From a virus, in the IMG/VR virus record IMGVR_UViG_3300031612_000049, positions 1-29,107 of that record: a DNA stretch of 29,107 nucleotides; one strand, written 5' to 3'. A program made the position numbers and the translations under genes. The notes under the pieces were generated by a model. It was not told the origin of the DNA. It worked only from the letters and a program-made list of their open reading frames with translations, and made no database searches. How positions within the stretch are numbered: the first letter of the stretch is position 1; each line of letters begins with the position of its first letter. Positions 7,840-17,208 of this stretch are shown here, in pieces.

Positions 7840-10800
7840 ATGATTAAACTTCAGATACTAGATTATAAATATAGTGATACTGCTAGTAATCAATTTAACC
7901 TTAATAATGTTTCTGCACCTCAACAGGTAGATGTAGATTCAGGAACTCCTGATACTGCAGGAGATTGGTCAAATGAAGAAGAAACTAGTGTTAAGTATCT
8001 AGGCAGTTCTTCTGCTGTCCAGTACTATGAAGATATAGCTACAGGATTAACAGCTAATTACACTTATAGATTTACATTAACTATATCAGGTTACGCAGGA
8101 ACAGGTAATTGTGGATTTTCATCTCAAGGAAATGTAGGAGTTTCAGCAGGTAGAACATTATCAGGAGATGGAACTATTACAGGAACTTTTGTTGCTAATG
8201 GTAGTAATTTAAGGATTTTTGCAAGAGATACTCAAACTAATGTAGTTTTCTCTCTTGTATCGTTAAAGGAAGTGTATCAATGGGATATAGAAGATAGTAG
8301 AGAAGCATCTATAGCAGTAGGTGTAGGTTCTGCTAGGTATTTAACACCTGTAACAGGTTTATTAACAGCAGGGACTATATATGATGCATCTATTACTGTA
8401 GATGGGTATAGTGGTTCAGGAGATATAGGATTCTCATCTGCAGGTACAGGTGGTTCTTCTATGGGTTTTGGAAATAATCTTAAGGCGACTGCTGATGGAA
8501 CTACAACTTACTCATTTACTGCTTCTGCTACTGAAGGGTTGAGGATTCTAGCTCAATCAGGAGTAGGATGTACTTCTTTTAAAGCTACTGTTTATCAGAG
8601 AGGTCAAATTGATTTCAGAAGAAGTTTAGTAGGAGAATTAGATGTTGGAGATTCTGAGGATTTTCCGTTAGCAATGAATTTTTCTATATCTGAAGCTAGG
8701 AATTTGAATTCAAGAACAGGAACATACAGTAAGACATTTAAAATACCTGCTACAAAGAACAATAATATAATTTTAAAATCATCATATTATGAAGGCTCTT
8801 ATATAGAATCAAATACAATATCTAATCAGAAAAAATGCAGAATAGAGGTAGATGGTGGGTTATTTATTGAAGGATTCATTCAGGTAACTGCAATAGGTAA
8901 GGGTAGTGAGCCAAAGTATTATTCATGTGTATTTTATGGAAATAATGTGGATTGGGCTGCATCATTAGACAATAAACTATTAATGGATTTAAGTGTGAAT
9001 AATGTTGAAGATGGAAGTGGTTGGGATAATCTTAATTTTAAAGGAAACGGAACAGGACTTAAGGCTAATAGAAATGCAATAATGGCGTCTTGGAAGGCAG
9101 ATAGCGCTACAAGAATGACTAGTACAGCAGGATTTGAAACTGCAAATACTAATCCTATAACTTACCCTCAAGTAGGTTATGGAGCTACAAATGTAGGAGG
9201 TCTATCAGGTTCTCTACAACTTCTTATGACTGCTTCTGAGAAGTATTTTGGTAATGCAGCAAAGGTTGGTTATTCAGGTTGGTTTGATGATGGAACTGCA
9301 ATGCCCACTCCTGAAACCATACAAATGAATTGGCGACCTGCTATATTTATTTATGATATTATGAAGCAAATATTTTTGCAAGAAGGATATACTCTTATTT
9401 CTCAATTTATGGAAGAATCTAGTACATTAGGAGTTGCAGCAAATTTTAAAAAACTAGTAATGCTTCTTCCTAATTTTCTCCATAACAATGTAACTAAAAG
9501 AGTTGCGGATAATAGTGTTTATATTTCATTTAATGGAAATGGTTATATAACAGAAGCAGGCTTTACTTCAGGCGCCCTTACTAGGACGCAATTGACTTGG
9601 AGTGGAAATACTATTCAATGGGGCGCAGGAGGAAATATGGATATTATTGATGATGGCTCTATGTATAGTACAGGTAGTGGATTTTTTACTATTAAAGAAT
9701 ATGGTTATTATGATATAAGTACATCTAATATTGGTGGTTGGTTAGATTCAGTATGTGAGGGAACAAGTTCTGACACTAATTTAACGAATGTTTGGTATGT
9801 TCAAATTAGAATAGAAGTGCAAACAGTAGGGCAGTCTAGTTGGAATATAATTGATAGAATGGATGGATTTCCTCAAACACTTTATCCTTATTCTGAAACT
9901 TGTGCTGATACAGGTGGACTACCTCCTTCTGCTGACAAATCTTTTAATTTTGAGGGGATTACAATAGAAAATCAATGGCTTAATAAAGGAGATAAAGTTA
10001 GATTTACATGCACTAAAAAAGCATCATGGTCTGATACTAGTATATCAACAGGCACTAGAACTATAGGTTATGATTTATCTGTTTGGGGTGGCGAAAACCC
10101 AACAGGATATACATCAGGTAGTAGTTCATCTTCTAATGGTCATATAAGTATAGTTCACAAGGGAGAGAGGGTTGAGTTTGGGCAAACATTTGATTTGAAA
10201 AATGTTATAGATAACTCAAGCACTCAAATGGGGTTTTTAAAGGGAGTTATACACGCTTTTAATCTTCAGATGACAACAGATACAACACAAAGGAGTGTTA
10301 CTATGGAGCCATTTGATGATTTCTATAAGAATAAAAATGAAGCTTTAGATTGGAGTAATAAGGTAGATTTATCTAGGATTCAAGAAGATAAATGGGTTCA
10401 GACTGAATTAAGTAGAGAGATTATTTTTAAATATAAATCGGATTCTAATGATAAGGTTGTAGAGCATAGAGGTAATTCATATTGGGATGGAATACATGAT
10501 GAATACCCTTACAGAGAATTTCTTAGCACCGAGTTTAAGTCAGGTGCCACCACATTTGAAAACCCATTCTTTGCAGGAAGTTACAGTTCTACTGATGGAG
10601 AGAGTTATTATGGTAGTGGTTTTGGAGATATGGCAGCATTAACACCATATAGAGCAAATCTTTGGGGTCTTTGTGATACAGGAGCTGTTCCAACTCCTTC
10701 AAGCTCCTGCAGGCCTCCTTATGCTTATAATTTTATGCCTAGACTTCTTAATTATGTCAAAATGAGTGAATACGTTACTCCTGTTAATCCTACTAGATTT

Positions 10801-11274
10801 CAAACAAGGACTCAGTATTGGGCGCTTGCTGATGATTTTTACTTAATTCCCGGATTTACAGGTACTTATCAATATAAATTTCTTTGTTTAGCTTCTAGTT
10901 ATGATATGTTTACTGATTCTGTTAATCCTAGACAACCATTAACATATAATAGTCTTAATCAAGGTACTTTTGTGAGGTCTAATAATACAGTTACATCTCC
11001 TACTCCTTTCAGAGGTTTATATCAAACTTACTATCAAAAAATGATAGAGCAGGTTAAATTAAATCCAAGAATAAAAACAGTATATGTTAATCTAAAATTA
11101 TCTGATATAAATAATTTAGATTTAAGAAAATTAGTTTATATTGATGGATATTATTACAGAATAAACAGAATCATAGACTATAGACCAAATAATAATGAAG
11201 TTACTAAAGTGGAATTAGTTCTTTGGGAAGATGTAGGTACTCTACCTATTGACATATCATTTAATAATAATTAA
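7840..11274 (+). CDS. Large distal tail/baseplate protein with two tandem inserted modules
   Basis: 1144 residues. A strand MIKLQILDYKY starts the protein and the core resumes about residue 260 with QIDFRRSLVGELDVGDSEDF, followed by FSISEARNLNSRTGTYSKTF and KIPATKNNN, a motif I associate with Bacteroidetes phage baseplate or tail-tip proteins. Between them are two similar modules: SGYAGTGNCGFSSQGNVG (about 85-103) matches DGYSGSGDIGFSSAGTGG (about 188-206), each followed by a hydrophobic strand (NLRIFARDT; GLRILAQSG). The first ends LVSLKEVYQ, like the ending of the module in the gene at 4411. The C-terminal part (KTVYVNLKLSDINNLDLRKLVYIDGYYYRINRI) looks like a hub-type beta domain. Large size and place before the tape measure suit a baseplate hub or host-contact protein. 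Confidence 0.65.
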   Translation: MIKLQILDYKYSDTASNQFNLNNVSAPQQVDVDSGTPDTAGDWSNEEETSVKYLGSSSAVQYYEDIATGLTANYTYRFTLTISGYAGTGNCGFSSQGNVGVSAGRTLSGDGTITGTFVANGSNLRIFARDTQTNVVFSLVSLKEVYQWDIEDSREASIAVGVGSARYLTPVTGLLTAGTIYDASITVDGYSGSGDIGFSSAGTGGSSMGFGNNLKATADGTTTYSFTASATEGLRILAQSGVGCTSFKATVYQRGQIDFRRSLVGELDVGDSEDFPLAMNFSISEARNLNSRTGTYSKTFKIPATKNNNIILKSSYYEGSYIESNTISNQKKCRIEVDGGLFIEGFIQVTAIGKGSEPKYYSCVFYGNNVDWAASLDNKLLMDLSVNNVEDGSGWDNLNFKGNGTGLKANRNAIMASWKADSATRMTSTAGFETANTNPITYPQVGYGATNVGGLSGSLQLLMTASEKYFGNAAKVGYSGWFDDGTAMPTPETIQMNWRPAIFIYDIMKQIFLQEGYTLISQFMEESSTLGVAANFKKLVMLLPNFLHNNVTKRVADNSVYISFNGNGYITEAGFTSGALTRTQLTWSGNTIQWGAGGNMDIIDDGSMYSTGSGFFTIKEYGYYDISTSNIGGWLDSVCEGTSSDTNLTNVWYVQIRIEVQTVGQSSWNIIDRMDGFPQTLYPYSETCADTGGLPPSADKSFNFEGITIENQWLNKGDKVRFTCTKKASWSDTSISTGTRTIGYDLSVWGGENPTGYTSGSSSSSNGHISIVHKGERVEFGQTFDLKNVIDNSSTQMGFLKGVIHAFNLQMTTDTTQRSVTMEPFDDFYKNKNEALDWSNKVDLSRIQEDKWVQTELSREIIFKYKSDSNDKVVEHRGNSYWDGIHDEYPYREFLSTEFKSGATTFENPFFAGSYSSTDGESYYGSGFGDMAALTPYRANLWGLCDTGAVPTPSSSCRPPYAYNFMPRLLNYVKMSEYVTPVNPTRFQTRTQYWALADDFYLIPGFTGTYQYKFLCLASSYDMFTDSVNPRQPLTYNSLNQGTFVRSNNTVTSPTPFRGLYQTYYQKMIEQVKLNPRIKTVYVNLKLSDINNLDLRKLVYIDGYYYRINRIIDYRPNNNEVTKVELVLWEDVGTLPIDISFNNN

Positions 11275-11276
11275 AA

Positions 11277-12008
11277 ATGGAACAAATAAATAGTAGAGGA
11301 CAAGCATTAGAAGATGGTTTAGATGTATTCATATCTGCACCATTCTTATCAGGAGAATATTCATCTTATAGTTCTTCATTCATACCTTCAACAATATCAG
11401 CTACAAATATAGAAACCTCAACTGTTTCTTATGCTACAGAAGCTGTGGGTTTGGCTAATCTACCTACTTATAGTGGTTCAGGTTGGTTTAGATTTTCTTC
11501 AAATGGAACTTCACAAACTTCTGTTACCCCTCCAATCTCAGTTGATAATAGCATAAAGATTAGTTCAGCAGTAACTAGGGCAGGAGTTTCTAGCGTTTCA
11601 GGTGTATTTCAAGAGTTAAAACAATTATATAGAGGCTCTGAATATTCTGCCACTATAAAACTACACCAAAACACAAATACAGGAACTGTTAAGGTTTCAA
11701 CGGTTTACAAGTCCTCAATTCTTCCTTATCCTTTACTTGAGTCAGAAATAAAATCTTATGAAATACCTTCAAATGAATTAACTTTTAATTTCAAGGCTTA
11801 CAGTACTGCAGATATTATTTGTATTACTTTTGAATCTACTGTTGATGGTAGTTTAGTTGATATATCTTCAATTAGTGTTCAAGAAAAAAAAGAATATAAA
11901 ATGCCTGTAGTTACTGATATAATTTTAGTTGGCACTTCAAAGGTATTAAGGAGGAGGGGTAATCCTAGCCTACCATTAGATGAAGGAGAACCTCCTTATG
12001 CTGAATAA
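11277..12008 (+). CDS. Small tail protein with an inserted beta-module
   Basis: 243 residues. The conserved-looking ends (MEQINSRGQALEDGLDVFIS and KMPVVTDIILVGTSKVLRRR) read as a short protein split by a module of about 160 residues (about 40-205). The module has the pattern strand, YRGSEYSATIKL, a break, ELTFNFKAYSTADIICITFE, then VDISSISVQE, much like the modules in the genes at 4411 and 7840. The tail end (RRRGNPSLPLDEGEPPYAE) is basic then proline-rich. It shares its stop with the start of the next gene (TAATG). The function of the core is not recognised. Confidence 0.6.
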   Translation: MEQINSRGQALEDGLDVFISAPFLSGEYSSYSSSFIPSTISATNIETSTVSYATEAVGLANLPTYSGSGWFRFSSNGTSQTSVTPPISVDNSIKISSAVTRAGVSSVSGVFQELKQLYRGSEYSATIKLHQNTNTGTVKVSTVYKSSILPYPLLESEIKSYEIPSNELTFNFKAYSTADIICITFESTVDGSLVDISSISVQEKKEYKMPVVTDIILVGTSKVLRRRGNPSLPLDEGEPPYAE

Positions 12009-12508
12009 TGTCAGCATATAAAGTAATAGACCAAGCGTTAAAAACTGCAGGAGAATTTTACATTGAGTTACTTCAAACAGAACTTGTGTTTCAGGAGCAT
12101 CTTGCCTCTAGGAAACTATATTCATCTTTTAAAACTATTATTTCTGAAAGGGGAGGTAATTTATATATGGATGTTGTAAATGATACTGAATATATGTGGT
12201 TGGTTAATGATGGAAAGAGTAGAGTACCTAATGTTACCTTTGAGGATATTAAGGCTTGGACTCAATTAAAAGGACTAGACTTCTCTAAGAAAAGAATTTG
12301 GAGTGTAACAGAGGAATTAAGACAAAATTACTACACAGCAGGTGGTTTGCTTGTTGCACCAAGAAGAACAGGCTTTATAGATTATGCCTTTGGAATTGCA
12401 GATTCAATGGGAATAAATCAAATGGTAGAAGATGAGATATTAAAGCAGGTGGATGCGGTAATAGGAGAAGAAGGGCAAAGTAAAGCAATACAATTAACGA
12501 TAAGCTAA
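12008..12508 (+). CDS. Probable tail completion/neck protein (HK97 gp10-like)
   Basis: 166 residues, alpha-beta. The pattern MWLVNDGKSRVPNVTFEDIKAW then TQLKGL, and a downstream YYTAGGLLVAPRRTGFID, resembles the vEfGr...PP...I..W...KGL signature of HK97 gp10/tail completion proteins, in which a small domain caps the tail where it joins the head. No catalytic residues are seen. It overlaps the previous gene by one base and lies 9 bases before the tape measure. The resemblance is partial, so a baseplate role cannot be excluded. Confidence 0.5.
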   Translation: MSAYKVIDQALKTAGEFYIELLQTELVFQEHLASRKLYSSFKTIISERGGNLYMDVVNDTEYMWLVNDGKSRVPNVTFEDIKAWTQLKGLDFSKKRIWSVTEELRQNYYTAGGLLVAPRRTGFIDYAFGIADSMGINQMVEDEILKQVDAVIGEEGQSKAIQLTIS

Positions 12509-12517
12509 AATAAAATT

Positions 12518-15500
12518 ATGGCATTAAAAAGTAAGGTAGCAATAGAGGTAGTCATCAAAGACATCAAAAAGATTGCTGATTTAAAAAAGGGATTAAAAGA
12601 GTTAAGAGCAGAGCAGAAAAAACAAGAAGCAAGGTCTAAGACAGGACAAAAGCAATCTCACGCAAATGCAAAGGCATACAAAGAAAGAGCAAAGTCAATA
12701 AAGGAAAACTCAAAATCATTGAGGACTCTTAATAAGGACATGACAGGTGCTAACAATAAAACTAAAGCCGTTACTAAATCATCTAATGGAATGGCAAAGC
12801 AATTCGTAAAGGGTGCTGCTGCTATTGGAGTTATAGTTGGTGCATTTAGATTAGTAAATAGAGTCGCTAGTTCCATAGTAACTACATTTTCTGACTTTGA
12901 ATTTGTTATGGCTAAAGTTAATGCAGTTTCAGGGGCTACTGAATCAGAGTTCTCAGCACTAACTAAATCTGCAGAGGATTTAGGTCGTTCAACATTCTTT
13001 ACTGCTACGCAAGTTGGAGAATTACAATTAGCATATTCTAAATTAGGATTTACAGCACAAGAGATACTAGATGCTACTGAAGCAACTCTTGATTTAGCTA
13101 CTGCAACAGGAACAGACTTAGCTAGGGCTGCACAGGTAGCGGGTGCTTCTATTAGAGGTTTTCAATTAGATGCTAGTGAAGCAGGTAGAGTCGTAGATGT
13201 TATGGCAGTTGCGTTTTCAAGTTCAGCATTAGATATTGAGAAATGGAATACGAGTATGACTAAGGTTGCTCCTATTGCAGCTATGGCGGGATTTGAAATA
13301 GAGGAGGTTGCTGCTATTATGGGTAAGCTTTCTGATACAGGTATTGAGGCTTCTATTGCAGGTACATCTTTGAGGAATATATTCCTTAAAATGCAAGACC
13401 CTTCATCAAAGCTATCCAAAACATTAGGTCATACGATAACAAATTTAGATGAAATGTTAATAGCATTTAAAGGACTGCAAGATGAAGGTACTGACCTTAC
13501 TGATGTTCTTGGTTTTATGGATATTAGACAGGTAGCTGCGTTTGGTACTATGCTAGAGGGTTCTGATGATATAGCAACATTGAGGGATGCATTATTAGAA
13601 GCTACAGGAGAAGGAGAGAGAATGGCAGATATTGTAGGGGACACGCTACAGGGTTCTATGCTTAAGTTTACATCTGCAGCTCAAGGAGCAGCAATAGCTG
13701 TTATGAAAAACTTTGGTGGTGGATTGAAAAAAGCATTTTCATCATTAGCTAAATTCTTAAACAAATTAGTAGAGAATGAGGATGCTATGGCTAAATTAAC
13801 ATCTAATATTAAGTTAGCAGGAAAATGGATTGGATTGACAGCAAAAGCACTCTTAAGTTATGTTGTTGGTGCTAAATTAGCGGCTATGTGGACTGCAACA
13901 ACAAGTTCTGCATTTTTTACTATGATGACAGCCTCTCAAAGAGCTGCAACAGGAGTTAGAATTCTTACTGTAGCTTTAAGAACATTTACTTCTGCTCTTA
14001 TAACTACAGGGGTAGGAGCATTAGTAGTTGCGTTAGGATTTCTCGTTTCTAAAATGTTTGAAGCTAAAGATGTTATAGCTTCTATTCCTACTACATTAGA
14101 AAATGTAGACAACGCAATGTTAGATACTGAAAAAAAAACTAAAGGGTTAGAAAAAGAATTAGAATCTCTATCTATAATTAGAGAGAAAATGATTTCTCTT
14201 TCTAAGGAAGAAGGAAGGGATTTAAAAGAAAATTCTAAACTAAGCTACACATACACAGAGCTTAAAAAGAAAGAAAAATTATCTATATCTAACATTAATA
14301 AGGTTATGAAAGTTCATAATCAAAACCTTGTAAATGAAAAAAATAGCATTGAAGATATAACAACTGCTACAGACACTCTTATAGAGGCTATGAATAAAAA
14401 GGCTTACGCTAATATATATACAGATATGAGAGCCAATATTCTAAAGTCAGAGGTTGAGGGCGATTTGCTTCTTAAGCAGATAAATGAATTAGAAACAGGA
14501 TTTTCAAACGCTTTTGGAGTTTCCTCAAGCATTACGAATATAATTAAAGATGTTGAATCTAATTTTGAAATAGGTTGGAGTAATATAATGCCTTCTGCTG
14601 CTGAGAAGTTTAGGGCAAGAAGGGTTGTTCAGGTTAATAAGCTTTTAAGTGAGATGGATATGACTATAGGTCAATTTAAAGAATCTATACAGGGTGGTAG
14701 TTTTGATTCTAAGATTGCAGAACTTGAAGAAACTATAACTTCTAAGTTAGGAGGTATAAGCATAACAGATTTATTGAATGGAGAAGAAAAAGATAAAAAA
14801 GCTAAGCCTGAAAGCAAAGCTGCTCAGTTTGAAATAAATGAAATGATAAGAAAAAGAGAAGTCTTTTTCAGCGAAAACAATGCAATGTTGGATAATGATA
14901 AGTTATTTAATGCAGGATTACTTGAGGCTAAAATTGCAGGAGTTCAAGATTTCTTAGACCAAGACAACAATAAGAAAGAGGGAACAGAAATTGCTACTAG
15001 ACAAATGGCAGGGCTTCTAAGAAAACAAAGAAAAGCTAACAATGCAGAAACCTTACAAGATTTAAGAACTACAGCTACTGAAAATATAACTTTACAAAAA
15101 TATTTTTTAAAGAATAAAATAAGTACAGAATTTGATTACGCTAAAAACGTAATTAAAATAAAACATAACCTTTTAACAAAGGAATTAGAAATTTTACTAA
15201 AAGGAGAAGGAAACGAAAAGGCTATAGCAGATAATAGAAGTAAAATGCTAACTCTTGAGCTTCAGGAAGGAAAATTAAATCTTAAGGAGAGTGAAAGAAT
15301 TGAAAAAAAGGCATTTGATGATAAGGTTTTTGCTCTTGAATTAGAGCAATCAACTACTATGATGAATAAGATAGAGTTTGATAATCGCATGTTACAATTA
15401 GAGGCTGATTATCTAATGGCAAGAAAGGGTTTATACGAAACAGGTGCTTTAGAATTGATTGATATTAATAATGGTATTTTAAAGAATAACATTAAGGTTA

Positions 15501-16258
15501 ATCAGACGCAAAAAGAAATGATGGAAGAACAGGTTTCTGCTATGGGAGGTGTAGGTAGCGCCTTAACTTCATTGGCAGGAGATAATGAAGGTCTTAATTT
15601 TGTAAAAGAGGCAGGTAATAAAATATCTATGGTGGCTAATACTCTATCTGCTATAAGCTCTCTAAGCACAAACTTAGAATCTCTAGCAAACATAAGAAAA
15701 GCTGCATCAGAAAATTTAGATACAGGTTCTATACTAGCTAACACAATAGCTACAACTCTTAGTATTATACCGAAAGCAATATCTGCCGTTCTAAAATCAT
15801 TTAGTGGGCCTTTCGGTTTATTTGGAGCAATAGCTGCATTTGCTTTTATAAAAAAACTAACAAGTTGGAAAGGAGAGTATGGAGGTATAGTTGAAGGGGG
15901 AGGTAAGTTTGCTAATGGAGGAATGGTTCATGGAAAATCACACGCACAAGGTGGGGAGAAATTCTCAGTAGGAGGTAGGGTAAATGAATTAGAAGGTGGA
16001 GAAGCCGTTATAAACAAAAGAAGTACAGCAATGTTCAGGAATCAATTATCATCTATGAACGAAGCGGGTGGTGGTGTTAAGTTTGCAGACGGAGGATTGC
16101 TTAGTTCTCCTTCATTTACAGAATCTAATTTCGCTGCATCTAATCAATCTGCAATGATAGGAGCTATGCAAGGTCAAAGAAAAGTAGTAGTAGTGGAAGC
16201 TGATATAACGGATAGTCAATCAACAGTTAGTGTAATTCAAGCAAATGCATCATTTTAA
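12518..16258 (+). CDS. Tail tape measure protein (TP901 family)
   Basis: 1246 residues that set tail length and are ejected with DNA; at roughly 0.15 nm per residue a tail near 185 nm would be expected (inference). Residues 1-100 are a basic coiled coil (KKIADLKKGLKELRAEQKK). The TP901/PhageMin tail domain spans about 124-390 (FEFVMAKVNAVSGATESEF, LGRSTFFTATQVGELQLAYS, ASIRGFQLDASEAGRVVDVM, EVAAIMGKLSDTGIEASIAG). Hydrophobic segments occur about 435-460, 490-515 and 1083-1115. Long coiled coils fill 540-1020. The C-terminus (about 1120-1185) has the Gly-rich GGMVHGKSHAQGGEKFSVGG type repeats common in tape measures. It is the longest gene here, as usual for the class. Confidence 0.95.
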   Translation: MALKSKVAIEVVIKDIKKIADLKKGLKELRAEQKKQEARSKTGQKQSHANAKAYKERAKSIKENSKSLRTLNKDMTGANNKTKAVTKSSNGMAKQFVKGAAAIGVIVGAFRLVNRVASSIVTTFSDFEFVMAKVNAVSGATESEFSALTKSAEDLGRSTFFTATQVGELQLAYSKLGFTAQEILDATEATLDLATATGTDLARAAQVAGASIRGFQLDASEAGRVVDVMAVAFSSSALDIEKWNTSMTKVAPIAAMAGFEIEEVAAIMGKLSDTGIEASIAGTSLRNIFLKMQDPSSKLSKTLGHTITNLDEMLIAFKGLQDEGTDLTDVLGFMDIRQVAAFGTMLEGSDDIATLRDALLEATGEGERMADIVGDTLQGSMLKFTSAAQGAAIAVMKNFGGGLKKAFSSLAKFLNKLVENEDAMAKLTSNIKLAGKWIGLTAKALLSYVVGAKLAAMWTATTSSAFFTMMTASQRAATGVRILTVALRTFTSALITTGVGALVVALGFLVSKMFEAKDVIASIPTTLENVDNAMLDTEKKTKGLEKELESLSIIREKMISLSKEEGRDLKENSKLSYTYTELKKKEKLSISNINKVMKVHNQNLVNEKNSIEDITTATDTLIEAMNKKAYANIYTDMRANILKSEVEGDLLLKQINELETGFSNAFGVSSSITNIIKDVESNFEIGWSNIMPSAAEKFRARRVVQVNKLLSEMDMTIGQFKESIQGGSFDSKIAELEETITSKLGGISITDLLNGEEKDKKAKPESKAAQFEINEMIRKREVFFSENNAMLDNDKLFNAGLLEAKIAGVQDFLDQDNNKKEGTEIATRQMAGLLRKQRKANNAETLQDLRTTATENITLQKYFLKNKISTEFDYAKNVIKIKHNLLTKELEILLKGEGNEKAIADNRSKMLTLELQEGKLNLKESERIEKKAFDDKVFALELEQSTTMMNKIEFDNRMLQLEADYLMARKGLYETGALELIDINNGILKNNIKVNQTQKEMMEEQVSAMGGVGSALTSLAGDNEGLNFVKEAGNKISMVANTLSAISSLSTNLESLANIRKAASENLDTGSILANTIATTLSIIPKAISAVLKSFSGPFGLFGAIAAFAFIKKLTSWKGEYGGIVEGGGKFANGGMVHGKSHAQGGEKFSVGGRVNELEGGEAVINKRSTAMFRNQLSSMNEAGGGVKFADGGLLSSPSFTESNFAASNQSAMIGAMQGQRKVVVVEADITDSQSTVSVIQANASF

Positions 16259-16277
16259 TAATTAAAAAAATAAACAA

Positions 16278-16478
16278 ATGTTTGTTAGTAAAAAAGTAAA
16301 GAAAGATAGATTAGATACCTGTAAAAAGTGCGACTTTTACAGGAACTTCGCAATGTTGAAGTACCCTAAATGGACTAAGGGAGCAAGATGTGGTAAATGT
16401 AGTTGCTTCTTAGATGCCAAAACAACTCTCACTAAAGAGTATCTTGGAGAATGTCCTTTAGATAAATGGAAAGAATAA
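16278..16478 (+). CDS. Small zinc-ribbon-like protein
   Basis: 66 residues with C15-x2-C18, C38-x2-C41-x-C43 and C59 (ECPLDKW), a likely zinc knuckle. Small proteins with the same ending (GECPLDKW) are frequent in Bacteroidetes phages near tail genes. The start ATG 16278 follows AATAAACAA. It lies 19 bases after the tape measure and 18 before the next gene. Its function is not known; it may bind nucleic acid or assist tail assembly. Confidence 0.7.
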   Translation: MFVSKKVKKDRLDTCKKCDFYRNFAMLKYPKWTKGARCGKCSCFLDAKTTLTKEYLGECPLDKWKE

Positions 16479-16496
16479 TAATTAAATAATAATAAA

Positions 16497-16829
16497 ATGG
16501 AAAATCCTATTGAAACTGTTGCATCAAAATTATCAAAAGAAGAAAAAGATTTACTCGTTACTTTAAAGTCCTCTAATGATGTTCAAATGAGAAATAATGT
16601 TTATAGTACACCTGCTTTAAATGAGTTTTTCAGATTATGGGCTATACACTTTCCTAGTGTAAAGCAAAGTATTAGTTGTAAAGGATGTAGAGAAACTGTT
16701 GTTAAGTTTTACGGTAGAGTTGCTGACTTTGTGTCTAACGAAAGACTATTAGCTTCTGAGGTAAAACTAGCTGAATTTAAAGATATAGTTGGTAAAAAGA
16801 AAAAGAAAAAAGTTTTATCTAAAAAATAA
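16497..16829 (+). CDS. Hypothetical protein
   Basis: 110 residues, basic, mostly helical. A central CKGCRE motif (about 60-65) gives one CxxC pair only. The C-terminus is a Lys tract (VGKKKKKKVLSKK), so contact with nucleic acid or an acidic partner is plausible. It is co-oriented and 3 bases before the next gene. Not recognised. Confidence 0.6.
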   Translation: MENPIETVASKLSKEEKDLLVTLKSSNDVQMRNNVYSTPALNEFFRLWAIHFPSVKQSISCKGCRETVVKFYGRVADFVSNERLLASEVKLAEFKDIVGKKKKKKVLSKK

Positions 16830-16832
16830 ACT

Positions 16833-17153
16833 ATGGCTAAGAAGCAAAATACTATAGATGTGGTTGAAGAATACATGGAATTATTAAATAATGAGGTTAC
16901 TTTAAGATTTATAGAGCCTACATCTAAAGATACTATAAGGCATCTTATTGAGAAAGGAATTATAGCTCCAAAGATTCTTAGGAATTATATGATAATCTAT
17001 GATTTTGACTGTATGCTTAGATTCAATGAAGGCAATAGAACTCATACTTTTATGGACTTATCTATCAAATATGATATATCTGAAAGACAGGCTCAGAGTG
17101 TGGTTTATAAGGAGAGGAGAAAGCAAAGCAAGTCAGAAAATATCACATATTAA
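16833..17153 (+). CDS. Hypothetical HTH-like protein
   Basis: 106 residues. The C-terminal 35 (HTFMDLSIKYDISERQAQSV followed by VYKERRKQ) have the spacing of a sigma-like or Mor-like helix-turn-helix, with basic residues after the recognition helix. The N-terminus is acidic and helical. Lying between tail and head modules, it could act as a late regulator or be a cryptic structural accessory; neither is shown. The call of an HTH is by eye only. Confidence 0.5.
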   Translation: MAKKQNTIDVVEEYMELLNNEVTLRFIEPTSKDTIRHLIEKGIIAPKILRNYMIIYDFDCMLRFNEGNRTHTFMDLSIKYDISERQAQSVVYKERRKQSKSENITY

Positions 17154-17178
17154 AATTTGTTCCAAAAGTTGCGTAAGA

Positions 17179-17203
17179 TTGTCATAACATAAATTTATTT
17201 TTG
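17179..17203 (+). promoter_or_regulatory. Candidate promoter ahead of the head module
   Basis: TATTTTTG at 17196-17203 matches TAnnTTTG exactly. The only nearby TTG elements are at 17179 (14-base gap, too short) and 17169 (24-base gap, too long). A start would fall at or just after ATG 17209, giving a leaderless or near-leaderless mRNA. The 55-base intergenic gap here is one of the few in the late region, which supports some function. Confidence 0.35.
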
Positions 17204-17208
17204 TTGCT

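Noticed and set aside
4411-12008. Diversity-generating retroelement acting on tail proteins
   Set aside because: The repeated modules differ by many substitutions and I see no reverse transcriptase or template repeat in the window.
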